Assembly (NCBI RefSeq): GCF_013466785.1
Contig: NZ_CP059163.1
Location: 3,658,001 to 3,722,000 of the forward strand
Direction of reading: 5' to 3'
DNA length: 64,000 nucleotides
DNA from: Nocardioides marinisabuli
GTDB lineage: Bacteria > Actinomycetota > Actinomycetes > Propionibacteriales > Nocardioidaceae
In this document: in pieces, positions 1 to 8,293 of the stretch
How positions within the stretch are numbered: the stretch's first letter is position 1
Layout of the letters: every line of letters begins with the position of its first letter
Notes under the pieces: model-generated
Databases searched by the model: none
What the model was told of the DNA's origin: nothing
What the model saw: the letters and a program-made list of their open reading frames with translations, nothing else
Translations under genes and position numbers: made by a program

Positions 1-86
1 GCATCACCACGCTGCGCGAGGACCCGGCGACCGGCGACCGGCGCGTCGAGGTGCTCGGCGACGTGCGGCACCTCGACGCGCCCTGA
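1..86 (+). CDS. C-terminal tail of an unidentified protein (partial)
   Basis: An open frame enters from the left edge and stops with TGA at 84-86, giving 27 residues that end in VRHLDAP. The charged tail (REDPATGDRR) carries no recognisable domain, so no function can be assigned. It converges on the SGNH lipase gene, whose stop lies about 10 bases downstream. The rest of the gene is outside the window. Confidence 0.5.
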   Translation, partial: ITTLREDPATGDRRVEVLGDVRHLDAP

Positions 87-96
87 GGCGTGGGCC

Positions 97-1122
97 TCAG
101 CGTTGCTGGCGGGCCCGCCACCGCTCGATGTCGACGCCCGCCCGGTCGGCGGCCCGTCGGGCCCGGCGGCTGTCGAGGTCGGGTGCGTGCACCACGGCGG
201 GCTCGATGCCGGCGTCGAGGTCGGCGTACGGCCGCTGGCTGCGGGCGATCTCGGCGGCCGGGACCCGGCGCTCCCCGGTGGGCCGGGCGGTCCCGGCGGG
301 CACCTGGGCCTCGACGGCGGGCAGGTACCCCTGGGCGTGGCCCGGGACGTTGGGGTGGTAGCTCTCGACGACCGGGTAGGACAGGCCGTTGAGCCACTCG
401 GTGTCGGCGCACACCGCGTGGCCGACGAAGCGGCTGGTCGGGTCGGCGAAGCCGAGGCCCTGGGCCGAGGCCTGCTCGCGCAGCCGCTGGTTGAGGAGGT
501 CGGCGGTCGCGTTGAGCTGGGCGCGCTCGGAGGCGGAGAAGAAGGTGAGCGCGTTGCAGTCCTCGTCGCCGAAGACGCGCGGGTAGCCGGCGACCACCAC
601 GCGCGCCTGCGGTGCACGGGTGCGGATCTGGGAGTAGAGCGTGGACAGCCGCCCGGGCAGGGTGGTGTTGATGAAGCTGCGCGCCCCGTCGACGGCCTTC
701 GTGCAGCTGGCCATCCACCACGGCGTGGCACAGGTGGTCAGCACGTCGGCGAACCCGGCGTCGTTGCCGCCCACCGAGATGGTGACGTAGGCGGTCGAGG
801 CGCTGAGCGCGCCGAGCTGGGCCGCGGTCACGTCGGCCACCACCGCGCCCGAGCACGCGCGCAGGTCGAGCGAGTAGCCGCGACGGGCCGCCAGCAGGCT
901 GGGGTAGGCCCTGGTCGAGCGCAGGCAGTCGGTGCCGTCGGCGACGTAGGAGCGGGTTCCGGTGCCTGAGGAGTAGGAGTCCCCGAGGGCGACGTACGAC
1001 GGCCCGGCCTGGTCGGCGGAGACGGCCGGGGTCGTGGGACCCGCGGGGGAGAGCAGGGCGCCGAGGACGGCGAGGGGCAGGGCGGCGCGCCGGAGGGCGC
1101 GGCCGGTGGGACGAGCAGCCAC
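97..1122 (-). CDS. Secreted SGNH/GDSL-family lipase or esterase
   Basis: This 341-residue protein belongs to the SGNH hydrolases that include secreted Streptomyces lipases. A signal peptide (RRAALPLAVLGALL, cleavage near residue 36) is followed by block I GDSYSSG (47-53, nucleophile Ser49), block III GGND (118-121) and block V YHPN with the catalytic His256. Six cysteines (66, 90, 131, 140, 189, 238) fit three disulfides, as known in this family. It should hydrolyse ester lipids outside the cell. The last ~70 residues are Arg/Ala-rich and charged, beyond the usual domain. The GTG start sits directly before the signal peptide. The gene is divergent from the YwqG-like gene across a 186-base gap that holds a perfect palindrome. 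Confidence 0.88.
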   Translation of the reverse strand: MAARPTGRALRRAALPLAVLGALLSPAGPTTPAVSADQAGPSYVALGDSYSSGTGTRSYVADGTDCLRSTRAYPSLLAARRGYSLDLRACSGAVVADVTAAQLGALSASTAYVTISVGGNDAGFADVLTTCATPWWMASCTKAVDGARSFINTTLPGRLSTLYSQIRTRAPQARVVVAGYPRVFGDEDCNALTFFSASERAQLNATADLLNQRLREQASAQGLGFADPTSRFVGHAVCADTEWLNGLSYPVVESYHPNVPGHAQGYLPAVEAQVPAGTARPTGERRVPAAEIARSQRPYADLDAGIEPAVVHAPDLDSRRARRAADRAGVDIERWRARQQR

Positions 1123-1157
1123 GTGAGACTTCCGATCCGAGACAGGGTCACCCCGAT

Positions 1158-1171
1158 GTGACCCGGGTCAC
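1158..1171. promoter_or_regulatory. 14-bp perfect palindrome in a divergent promoter region
   Basis: GTGACCCGGGTCAC reads the same on both strands and lies in the gap between the divergent lipase and YwqG-like genes, 36 bases upstream of the lipase start. It could be an operator for either gene. No regulator is encoded next to it, so the binding protein is unknown. Confidence 0.35.
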
Positions 1172-1308
1172 CCATAGGTACCACACGGGGTATCGAGGGC
1201 CGGGTCGCGCGCAGGGCCGAGCCGGACCCGGGTGGGTGACAGGGGGGCCGCCCGCTGCGATGCTGGGCCGCCCGTGCGGCACCGGTCCGTGCGTGGGAGG
1301 GGAGCGGC

Positions 1309-2157
1309 GTGGGCTACGCGGAGGCGCTGGACGCGCTGGTGGAGGCGGCACCACCCGGCTCGGGGGTGCGTTCGCTGCTGCGCCCGTGTGCGGCCGGGCT
1401 GGTCAGCGAGGACACCGAGCGCACCGGCGTCCTGCGCCGGCGTACGCCGGTGGCGCCGCCCGTGACCGGCTCCTACGTCGGGGGGCACCCCTTCCTGCCC
1501 GACGACGCCGAGTGGCCCCGCGACCCGGACGAGTGGCCGATGCACTTCGTGCTGCAGGTGGCCTTCGCCGACGTGCCCGCCCTGCCGGGCTTTCCGCGCG
1601 AGGGGCTGCTGCAGATGTTCGTGCGTGACGACTCGACCCACGGGCTCACCTTCGACGACACCGCCGGGACCCGCGGTCTGCTGTGCCGCTGGTACGACGC
1701 CGCCGCGCTGGCGCGACCGGTCGAGGTGACCTCCACGACGCCGGTCTTCACCAGCGACGACTCACCGCTGGCCGACCCGCAGCACCCGGTGGCGCTGGAG
1801 TTCACGTCCATCTGGTCGCTGCCGCTGGGCTGGGAGAACCTGGCCGACGACGTGGCGGCCGCCCCGGAGGCGTTCGCCGCGCTCGAGGAGCTGCTCGAGA
1901 CCCGCGAGGACCTCGTCGAGGCGCTCGAGCAGGCCGTGGCCGAGCACGGTCGGTGGAGCGGGGTCCACGTCGGCGGCTGGCCGTCGTTCGTGCAGGGCGC
2001 CCCCGACGTGCCGGCGTACGGCTCCTCGCAGCTGCTGGTCGGCATGGCCGGCGGGCTCTTCGAGTGGGGCGACGTCGGCAACGCCCACCTCTTCGGCGAC
2101 CCCGAGGCCCTGGCCGCGGGTGACGTCTCGCGGCTGTGGTGGGAGTGGGCGAGCTGA
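1309..2157 (+). CDS. YwqG-like protein (DUF1963)
   Basis: The 282-residue product matches the DUF1963/YwqG pattern: a hydrophobic FVLQVAFADVP stretch followed by PREGLLQMFV near residues 80-110, and the late VGGWPSFVQ motif near 222-230. The molecular role of this family is not established. The GTG start at 1309 follows a purine-rich GGGAGGGGAG. The end overlaps the downstream nucleotidyltransferase gene by about 20 bases, which suggests coupled translation. Confidence 0.8.
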   Translation: MGYAEALDALVEAAPPGSGVRSLLRPCAAGLVSEDTERTGVLRRRTPVAPPVTGSYVGGHPFLPDDAEWPRDPDEWPMHFVLQVAFADVPALPGFPREGLLQMFVRDDSTHGLTFDDTAGTRGLLCRWYDAAALARPVEVTSTTPVFTSDDSPLADPQHPVALEFTSIWSLPLGWENLADDVAAAPEAFAALEELLETREDLVEALEQAVAEHGRWSGVHVGGWPSFVQGAPDVPAYGSSQLLVGMAGGLFEWGDVGNAHLFGDPEALAAGDVSRLWWEWAS

Positions 2158-2810
2158 GGGTCCCGCTCGTCCGCAGCCCCGCGGAGCAGGCCGAGGACGA
2201 GGCGTTCCTGCGCCTGTACGGCGAGTGGGCGCCGCTGACGCCGGGCGAGATGGCCGCCGAGATGGCCGGCTTCGACCGGCCGTGGTGGGTGGTCGGCGGC
2301 TGGGCGGTGGAGGCCGCGACCGGGTTCCGGCGCGAGCACGAGGACCTCGACGTCTCGATCCTGGCCTGCGACGTGCCGGCCCTCGTCGAGCACCTGCGCG
2401 GGCGCTGGCACGTCTGGAACAACGCAGGCGGGGTGCTGCGGCCGCTGGGGGAGCGGTGGACCGACGTCGAGGACCCCGCCAGCCAGCTGTGGCTGCGCGC
2501 GAGCGCGGCGGACCCGTGGGTGGTCGACGTGCCCCTGACACCGGACCGCGACGGGCGCTGGACCCACAAGTTCCTGCCCGGTGAGGACGCCCGGGTCGAG
2601 GACGTGACGTGGCTGGCCGACGACGGCATCCGCTACCTGGCGCCCGAGATCGTGCTGTCCTACAAGGCCCGGCTCGGGCGGGCCAAGGACGACCCCGACC
2701 TGGAGGCGTGCCTGCCGGTGCTCACGTCCGCGAAGCGGGTGTGGCTGTGGCGGGCGGTCGAGCAGACCGCGCCGGGCCACCCGTGGCTGGATCGTCTCCA
2801 GCAGCCCTAG
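2136..2810 (+). CDS. Nucleotidyltransferase-fold protein (ANT(2'')/AbiEii-like)
   Basis: The 224-residue protein carries the pol-beta nucleotidyltransferase signature: GGWAV (residues 54-58) followed by HEDLDVSI (68-75), whose two Asp residues would hold the catalytic metal. This resembles aminoglycoside 2''-adenylyltransferases and the AbiEii group. Substrate cannot be told from sequence. Three in-frame GTG codons (2136, 2139, 2145) compete for the start, and all overlap the preceding gene. Its stop codon overlaps that of the IS481-family remnant on the other strand, so the mobile element abuts the gene exactly at its end. Confidence 0.72.
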   Translation: MVGVGELRVPLVRSPAEQAEDEAFLRLYGEWAPLTPGEMAAEMAGFDRPWWVVGGWAVEAATGFRREHEDLDVSILACDVPALVEHLRGRWHVWNNAGGVLRPLGERWTDVEDPASQLWLRASAADPWVVDVPLTPDRDGRWTHKFLPGEDARVEDVTWLADDGIRYLAPEIVLSYKARLGRAKDDPDLEACLPVLTSAKRVWLWRAVEQTAPGHPWLDRLQQP

Positions 2811-3040
2811 GTGTTCTCCCCTTGGAGGTTGGGTACGCGGTCTGCGGTTGTTCTGCCGGCCAGTGAGGTGTTGCGTCGGTGGTGATTGCAGGTGTGGAGG
2901 AAGCCGGGGAAGGCTGCAGCAGTCCCTTGTGACTCGGAGAGGTAGGGCTGGGCGTTGGCATTCCTCGACATGGTGCGGTCGAACCGTTCGACTTTGCCGT
3001 TGACGGAGCCCCGCGGGGTGGTGGGCTTTGAGGTGGTCCT
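2807..3040 (-). pseudogene. IS481-family transposase, 3' fragment
   Basis: About 75 codons encode the C-terminal part of the rve integrase-type catalytic domain. NGKVERFDRT is the glutamate-bearing motif of the DDE triad, followed by AQPYLSES, FLHTCNHHRRNTSLAG and the terminal VPNLQGENT typical of actinobacterial IS481 transposases. Everything upstream, including the first two Asp residues, is missing. The frame runs without a stop into the preceding IS256 remnant. Confidence 0.8.
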
Positions 3041-3074
3041 CGGTGCCCTACTCGCCGCTCTGGATGGCGACGCG

Positions 3075-4260
3075 CGGACCGGTATCCATGCCGGTGTGAG
3101 CAGCGCCATGGATTCTTTTGAGAGGTAGCGGCGGTCGCCAGCGATCCACCCGTCGTGCATGTCGATCAGTACCGCGCCGACGAGCCTGATCACAGCAGCG
3201 CGTTGGGAAGATCCTCACGACCCGGCTGCGGCGCTTTATCTCCTCGTTGACCCGCTCGAGCGGGTTGGTCAACGAGATCTTGCGCCAGTGCGCCTTCGGG
3301 AAGCCGGTGAAAGCGAGCCCTTCGGCCTTGGCCTGGTCCATCAGCGGCCCGACCGTCGGGAACGAGGCAGCGAGCTGGTCGCGGACCTCGTCCCAAGCGT
3401 CGCTGACCGCCTCGGGATCGGGTTGGGCGAAGATCGTCCGGAAGATCGCGGCGACCATGTCGGCGTGGGTCTTGGGCGCGCGGGCGAGCAGCTTGCGGGC
3501 GAAATGGACCCGGCACCGTTGGTGCGCAGAATGCTGGGAGGACCGCATCAACGCGGCCACGAGACCAGAGTGCTGATCGGCGATCACCAGCTGCACCCCG
3601 CCCAGGCCTCGCTGCCTGAGGGTGAGCAGGAACGCGAGACCCAGCACCTCGCGGCTGCCGTCGGCGGCGATCCCGGTGGCCACCACGACCGCCATCGACA
3701 CAACCTGGCCGCCCTTGTCGGGCTTGTTGCGCACATGGAGGTAGGTGACGTCGAGGTAGACGTACAGAAACGGCGCGTGGTTCAGGGGTCGGGTGTGGAG
3801 GCGCCGACGGGCTGATCGAGGTCCTCGGAGATCCGGGAAACCTCGGACTTGGAGATCCCGGAGTCTGCGCCTAGCGCGACCACGAGGTCGTCGACACTGC
3901 GTGTGCTGACGCCGTGGACCTAGGCCTCCATCACGACCGCGTACAGCGACTGATCGATCCGGCGACGGGACTCAAGGATGGCGGAAATACGAGCCCTTGC
4001 CGAGCTGGGGGATCTTCAGCTCGATGTCGCCGGCCTTGGTGGCCAGCAGCTTAGGGCGGGTACCGTTGCGTATCGGTGACACGCTCGCCGGTGCGCTCGT
4101 AACGCTCCGCGCCGATTACGCCCGCGGCCTCGAAGTCGACGAGCTCTTGGAGCACGGTGCGCACCGACTCGCGAATCAGGTCGACACCATCGCCGGTGCG
4201 GAACGCCTCGAGCCGCTCGGGCCAGGGCTGTGTCGCGTGCGGGGTTCGGTGGGGGCTCCA
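3075..4260 (-). pseudogene. IS256-family (Mutator-like) transposase, degenerate
   Basis: Segments recognisable in successive frames include VLQELVDFEAAG, IGAERYERTGERV, RRRIDQSLYAVVMEA, GADSGISKSEVSR, VYLDVTY (first Asp), GGVQLVIADQHSG (second Asp), HWRKISLTNPLERVNEEIKRR (catalytic Glu, frame 3048-3734) and GDRRYLSKESMALL. At least four frameshifts and an in-frame TAG (near 3920) interrupt the gene. About 16 residues between EVLGLA and LLTLRQRGL are deleted relative to intact relatives. The N-terminus is also lost. Confidence 0.85.
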
Positions 4261-4660
4261 TCAGACTCGGCACGCGACACTGTTCACGTTGTTGGTGATG
4301 AGGCGCATCGCCCCTGAGGCTGCCCGGAGCAAGGCCAAGACGAACCTAAATTGAGCCGAGCGCGCCTGCTACGGCAAGCGGCAGGACCCGCCTGTGCCCG
4401 AGGTGCCGCCTCCCCGCGCGTGAAGCGAGCCCCGTCGCCCTGATTGTGGCGGGTCGATCGCGCGTGCTCCCCTGGGGCGCAGGCTCTTGGCAGAGTGCTC
4501 TGCGTCCTTTCAAGACCCCCGGTTCGGTGGCTCTGACCGGGGGTCTTGTCGTGTGTGGTGGGGGCACGGTGGGTGAGGCCCGGCGGGTGGGGGCACCGCC
4601 CGGCTCCGGCACAGGGCGCTCGAGTGAGGAGTCGGCCCCCGCTGCAGGAACCTGCGCGCC
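4261..4660. other. Gene-free stretch with a strong hairpin
   Basis: I see no convincing gene here. It contains a 6-bp hairpin (GCAGAG/CTCTGC near 4490) and the 13-bp perfect inverted repeat listed separately. It links the IS remnant to the 3' end of the large SGNH hydrolase gene. Confidence 0.4.
4511..4548. terminator. 13-bp perfect stem-loop, terminator-like
   Basis: CAAGACCCCCGGT at 4511-4523 pairs perfectly with 4536-4548 across a 12-base loop. No run of T follows on either strand, which is common for actinobacterial terminators. It lies about 110 bases past the stop codon of the minus-strand SGNH hydrolase gene. Confidence 0.5.
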
Positions 4661-6835
4661 TCAGGAGCAGGACATGAGTCGCTGCCACGGGTCGGGCTGG
4701 ACCTGCTCGCCCGCGGAGGAGCAGGTGGACTGCGCGGACTTCAGGTCGCTCAGGGTCGTCTGGTCCCGGGTGCCCAGGGTGGAGGTGGAACCCATCCTCC
4801 CGGCTGGCGCGGGAGCGGTCCGGGGATACCGGTAGAACTCCCACGAGGGGAAACGGTCGGCCGTGAGGTTCACGTTGAAGGTCGGACCGGCGGCACGCAG
4901 CCGTACGGTCGCGTTGATGCGCCCGAAGTCCTTGGGGTTCCAGCCCTCCCAGGAGTTGATGGCCGACACGCTGAGAAGCAGGTCTTCGCCCGACCTGGCC
5001 ACGGACACGTAATTCACCTTGGACTCGTCGCTGTCGCTGATGCTCGAGGCGTTCGGGACGACTTCGATGGGGAAGGCGTTATGGCAGACCAGGTTTGTGC
5101 TGTTCCAGACGAACGTGAAGCCGACGGCGCAGGAGCGGTGGACATAGATCCCGATCTCCCCGGTGGCGGTGTCCCAGGCGACTCCGACCTTGGAGGAGGC
5201 GTACGGGTTGTCATCGAAGCTGCGGTGGTCACCGATGGCATCATCAAAGCTGCTCTTGTTGGCAATGAACCCGCGTGAGACGACGATGCCGCGGTCCGTG
5301 CCGGGCGCGACCTGTGTTGTGAGCATCCGGTCGCCGTCGTCGGCCACCCTGTCGAAGTAGCGATTGCGGGCAAGCAGGTGGTTGTAGTTGTTCTGGTAAG
5401 GCAGCACCCAAGGCGGTGCGGTCTGGTCGGGTCCCTCGCCGCCATAGCGGGAGGCGACGACAATGTAGTAGCGGCAGAACTCCGTGACGTACTCCTGCGT
5501 CCAGGTGGTCTTGCTGCCGAGATTCCACTGCACCAGTTGGTAGGCCGACCTCCCGGGGGGCAGAGGCCCACACTCGTTGGCTGCGACGGAGTAGACGTGG
5601 TAATCGTCGGCCCCGGCCACCGGATCCCATTGCAGCGTCACCGTGTACGGGCGGTCGGGATTGGCGGTGGCGCGGAGGTTCGGGACGACATCGAGCGGGG
5701 CCGCGGTCGCTGATCCGGCGGGGGACCGGGTGCTGGCGTAGGTTCCCCGCTCCGTCTTTACAGCGAAGGCGATCGTGTGTCCGGCGGGGACCATCTTCTC
5801 CGTCCAGGAATCCGCACCGACGGGGTACGGGTACGCCTTGAAGCTCTCGCCGAGCGTGACGTCGCGGCTGTAGAGCGTGTAGCCACCCGCGCCGAACACG
5901 TGCGGCCAGGACACGACGAGCTTGCGACCGCTGCGAGCGACGGACACGGTTTCCGGAGCCGCAGGGGTGAGGTCCGCGGGCAGACTGGACGGCACCGCTC
6001 CGTAGTAGTTGCCGACGCCAAAGTCGCCGCGCAGCCGGTCGGCGAACGCCTTGGCGATGACCGCCTCGCCGCGCACGTTGGGATGGAGTCCGTCGTAGCT
6101 GTCGATCGACTGGTCGTACGCCGAGGCGAGATTCACCAGTTGAACGGGCGAGGTGCTCGTGGACAGGCTCGACAGGGCGCTTGGCAGCAGCGAGTTGTAC
6201 TGCAAGATCTTCTCGGGGAGGGCCGGCTGGCTCGCCAGCGCGCTCCGCTGCGGGACGTTGGCGACCAGGATCCGGATGTTCGGCTTGGCGGCGCGGGCGT
6301 TCTTGATCAACTCCCGCAGGCTCGACACGGTCCCCGCGGGATCGCTGACTCCCCACGCGAGGTCGTTGAAGCCGAGTTCGACGAGCAGGTAGTCCGGCGT
6401 GTAGGTCGACACGTTGGAGGCGATCTCCCACTTCGCCTGAGCCATCTGCCAGCCCCACTGAGCCAGGTGCTGGCTGTCTGAGAAGGAGACCCCGGGGCGG
6501 TAGGCGCCGGTGTGTACCGGTGCTGGAGAGACGTCCGGCCAGCCCGCCGGATAGGCGGCCGGCAGCTTCGTGGTGCCCGTCCAGGGGCCGACGAACTCTG
6601 AGGTCACCCCAGAGTTCGTCAGGTGCTTCTTGAGCCGATACCGCCACGTGTAGTCGCCCTCGAGGCCCTGACTGATCGAATCGCCGACGACCATGATGCG
6701 CGGCGCTGAGAGCGAGACGGGCACGATGCGGTCGGCGACGACCGGTCGTACTAGGCCCGACGCAGCGAACAGCGCGAGCAGCGCGACGAGCAGCGGGAGG
6801 CGGGTGAGGAAGCGGGCGACGACGAGACGCACCAT
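4661..6835 (-). CDS. Large secreted SGNH hydrolase with fibronectin-like repeats
   Basis: The chosen start (6835) gives 724 residues beginning MVRLVVARFL, a classic signal peptide. An upstream in-frame start would add 20 residues before the signal and is unlikely. The N-terminal third is an SGNH hydrolase: VVGDSISQG (block I), GFNDLAWG (block III, with Asn) and DGLHPN (catalytic His). The middle contains two stretches resembling fibronectin type III folds (VSWPHVFGAGGYTLY; LQWDPVAGADDYHVY). The C-terminal ~250 residues are unfamiliar and end in a Cys-containing tail (STCSSAGE...MSCS). GC content looks lower than in flanking genes. With an IS wreck on one side and a jetD fragment on the other, it is probably part of a transferred segment. 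Confidence 0.8.
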   Translation of the reverse strand: MVRLVVARFLTRLPLLVALLALFAASGLVRPVVADRIVPVSLSAPRIMVVGDSISQGLEGDYTWRYRLKKHLTNSGVTSEFVGPWTGTTKLPAAYPAGWPDVSPAPVHTGAYRPGVSFSDSQHLAQWGWQMAQAKWEIASNVSTYTPDYLLVELGFNDLAWGVSDPAGTVSSLRELIKNARAAKPNIRILVANVPQRSALASQPALPEKILQYNSLLPSALSSLSTSTSPVQLVNLASAYDQSIDSYDGLHPNVRGEAVIAKAFADRLRGDFGVGNYYGAVPSSLPADLTPAAPETVSVARSGRKLVVSWPHVFGAGGYTLYSRDVTLGESFKAYPYPVGADSWTEKMVPAGHTIAFAVKTERGTYASTRSPAGSATAAPLDVVPNLRATANPDRPYTVTLQWDPVAGADDYHVYSVAANECGPLPPGRSAYQLVQWNLGSKTTWTQEYVTEFCRYYIVVASRYGGEGPDQTAPPWVLPYQNNYNHLLARNRYFDRVADDGDRMLTTQVAPGTDRGIVVSRGFIANKSSFDDAIGDHRSFDDNPYASSKVGVAWDTATGEIGIYVHRSCAVGFTFVWNSTNLVCHNAFPIEVVPNASSISDSDESKVNYVSVARSGEDLLLSVSAINSWEGWNPKDFGRINATVRLRAAGPTFNVNLTADRFPSWEFYRYPRTAPAPAGRMGSTSTLGTRDQTTLSDLKSAQSTCSSAGEQVQPDPWQRLMSCS

Positions 6836-7081
6836 CAGGGACTCCCGAGACTGAAGTGGATGACCGGAGTCGGAGCATAGAGCCTCTTGAGGCAAAGGGG
6901 ACAGACCTCGCCGACGACGGCGTCCTGACTCGGCCCGAGGCGCCCGGATTTACGTTTCCGGAGGACGGGTTGGGGTCGCAGATCTGAGTTGTACTGACCG
7001 GGTTGAACCAGTCGAAGCAATACTTTGCACCCACAAGCAGGTGTTGCGACGACCGGTTAATTTCGCCCTGGGCGCCGCGGT
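6836..7081. other. Gene-free junk-like stretch between SGNH gene and jetD remnant
   Basis: No frame here resembles a known protein apart from a short minus-strand stretch reading TILHSDRGAQ at about 7069-7098, which recalls the HSDRG motif of IS3/IS481 transposases. It is too short to call. The region looks like the join between successive insertions. Confidence 0.3.
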
Positions 7082-7372
7082 CTGAGTGCAGGATCGTGCC
7101 GACCGGAGTGGCTCGGCCACCTGCCGTGGGCCGGCACGGTCCGCGTCCGGTGCTGGGGCGACATCGACACGCACGGGTACGCCAGCCTTGCACGGGTACG
7201 TAGGGCGGCTCCGTATACCGAGAGCGTCCTGATGGACCTCGACACGCTGCTGACGCACCGGAAGTTCTGCGCCAGCGCGCCGAAGCAGGCCACCGGCGAG
7301 CTGACCGAGCTCACCGTCGACGAGGCCCGCCTTTGTGAGGGGCTGTGGGCCCGAAGGCCTCTTGGTGAGTGA
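7082..7372 (+). pseudogene. jetD remnant (Wadjet system nuclease subunit, C-terminal Toprim part)
   Basis: A frame without an obvious start translates to EWLGHLPWAG, then WGDIDTHGYASLARVR, then SVLMDLDTLLTHR and TGELTELTVDEARLCEGLW, ending at TGA 7370-7372. This is the conserved core of the DUF2220/DUF3322 C-terminal domain of JetD, the topoisomerase/primase-like nuclease of Wadjet defence systems, including the acidic DxD of GDIDTHG. Only about 90 of roughly 380-400 residues survive. The N-terminal domain and the last part of the Toprim domain are gone, and no jetA, jetB or jetC is present. It is a relic of a lost defence island. Confidence 0.75.
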
Positions 7373-7450
7373 TGGTTGCTGTGGTAGCTCCACACCTCAC
7401 CGGAAGCCTTCACCCATGTCCGGACGCCGCGCCTTTCCTAACCTCCGTGG

Positions 7451-8257
7451 TCAGCACACCTGCGTCTGCGTCGACACGACGTGCTCGAGGAGGTCGAGGG
7501 TGTCCTGACCCCGGTGACCGGCGTCGTCGTACAGCCCGGGCGAGCCCGGCCGTTCCCGCACGCGCAGCGCCTCCCTGGCCACCCGGTGCCAGCGGACGTC
7601 GAGGTGGGCCAGGACGTGCCGGCCCGCGCCGCTCTTGGAGGTGAGCTCTCCTCGGGTCAGCAGGTGGTGCAGCCTGGCGCAGCCCAGCACCGTCCAGGCG
7701 ACCGCGTCGTCCTGCGTGCCCACCGCTACCGGTCCCTCCGCGGTCAGCTGCTCGAGCAGGGAGCGCCAGTAGGTGTCGAGGTTGTCGCGGGTGAAGCGGG
7801 CCAGCTGCGCCGGGTCGGTCCGCACCGTGGGCAGGTGGCCCCGGACGACCACGGGTCGCTGGGCCAGCTCGTGCCACGTCACGGGGTTGATGTCGGTGCC
7901 TCCGCCCGGCGAGAAGACGCCCTGGTACTGGACCGGCCGGGGCCCCAGGGTCGTGGGATCGGCGGTCAGGTCGTCGGTGGTGCAGTGGAAGCCGTCGTAC
8001 GCAGGGGCAGGGTGTCGTGCCGAGGTCGCCCGGTGCGCCTCCTCGAGGAGGTCGAGCTCCGCACCTCGCGGCAGCTCGTGCCACACGCTGACGAAGTCGA
8101 CGTCGCTGCCGGCGAAGAACTCGCCCCAGCCCAGCGAGCCGTGCAGGAACAGCCCGACGAGGCGGCCTGGGAGCCGCCCGTCGACCTCGTGCAGGTAGGT
8201 CTGGGTGAGGTCCGCGACGGGGCGGGGGAGAGGGGCCACGACAGCAAAGGTAGGCAC
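7451..8257 (-). CDS. Aminoglycoside adenylyltransferase-like nucleotidyltransferase (DUF4111)
   Basis: The 268-residue protein has LHGSLGWGEFFAGSDVDF: Gly40-Ser41 and Asp52/Asp54 form the nucleotidyltransferase active site seen in ANT(3'')-type enzymes. The C-terminal helical half (LDTYWRSLLEQL, VLGCARLHHLLTRGELTSKSGAG) matches DUF4111 found in AadA. It may adenylylate an aminoglycoside or another hydroxylated small molecule. I chose the GTG at 8257; a GTG at 8239 is also possible. The frame stays open far upstream but there it is only the shadow of the VOC and GyrI-like genes. Confidence 0.75.
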   Translation of the reverse strand: MPTFAVVAPLPRPVADLTQTYLHEVDGRLPGRLVGLFLHGSLGWGEFFAGSDVDFVSVWHELPRGAELDLLEEAHRATSARHPAPAYDGFHCTTDDLTADPTTLGPRPVQYQGVFSPGGGTDINPVTWHELAQRPVVVRGHLPTVRTDPAQLARFTRDNLDTYWRSLLEQLTAEGPVAVGTQDDAVAWTVLGCARLHHLLTRGELTSKSGAGRHVLAHLDVRWHRVAREALRVRERPGSPGLYDDAGHRGQDTLDLLEHVVSTQTQVC

Positions 8258-8280
8258 TCGCGGTGCCTCGCCGTGCCACC

Positions 8281-8286
8281 TAGGGT
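8281..8286 (+). promoter_or_regulatory. Leaderless-type -10 hexamer of the VOC gene
   Basis: TAGGGT ends 7 bases before the ATG at 8294. The spacing implies transcription starting at or next to the start codon. Confidence 0.5.
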
Positions 8287-8293
8287 GCTGGGC

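Larger units (their letters stand above)
2807..4260 (-). mobile_element. Composite insertion-sequence remnant (IS256 + IS481)
   Basis: This block holds the wreck of an IS256-family transposase gene joined to the 3' end of an IS481-family transposase gene, both on the minus strand. No intact transposase frame remains, so the element is not autonomous. I could not identify terminal inverted repeats or target duplications by eye. Confidence 0.8.

Noticed and set aside
4330-4550. Possible tRNA next to the strong hairpin
   Set aside because: No T-loop consensus (GTTCRANNC) or acceptor-stem pairing was found; the hairpin alone is better read as a terminator.
4446-4835. Plus-strand open frame of about 129 codons
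   Set aside because: Runs through the terminator-like hairpin and the antisense of the SGNH C-terminus; no ribosome-binding site or domain.
6950-7413. Minus-strand frames around the jetD remnant, including a TILHSDRGAQ stretch
   Set aside because: The HSDRG resemblance to IS3/IS481 transposases spans only about ten residues; the rest matches nothing. Kept as a remark only.
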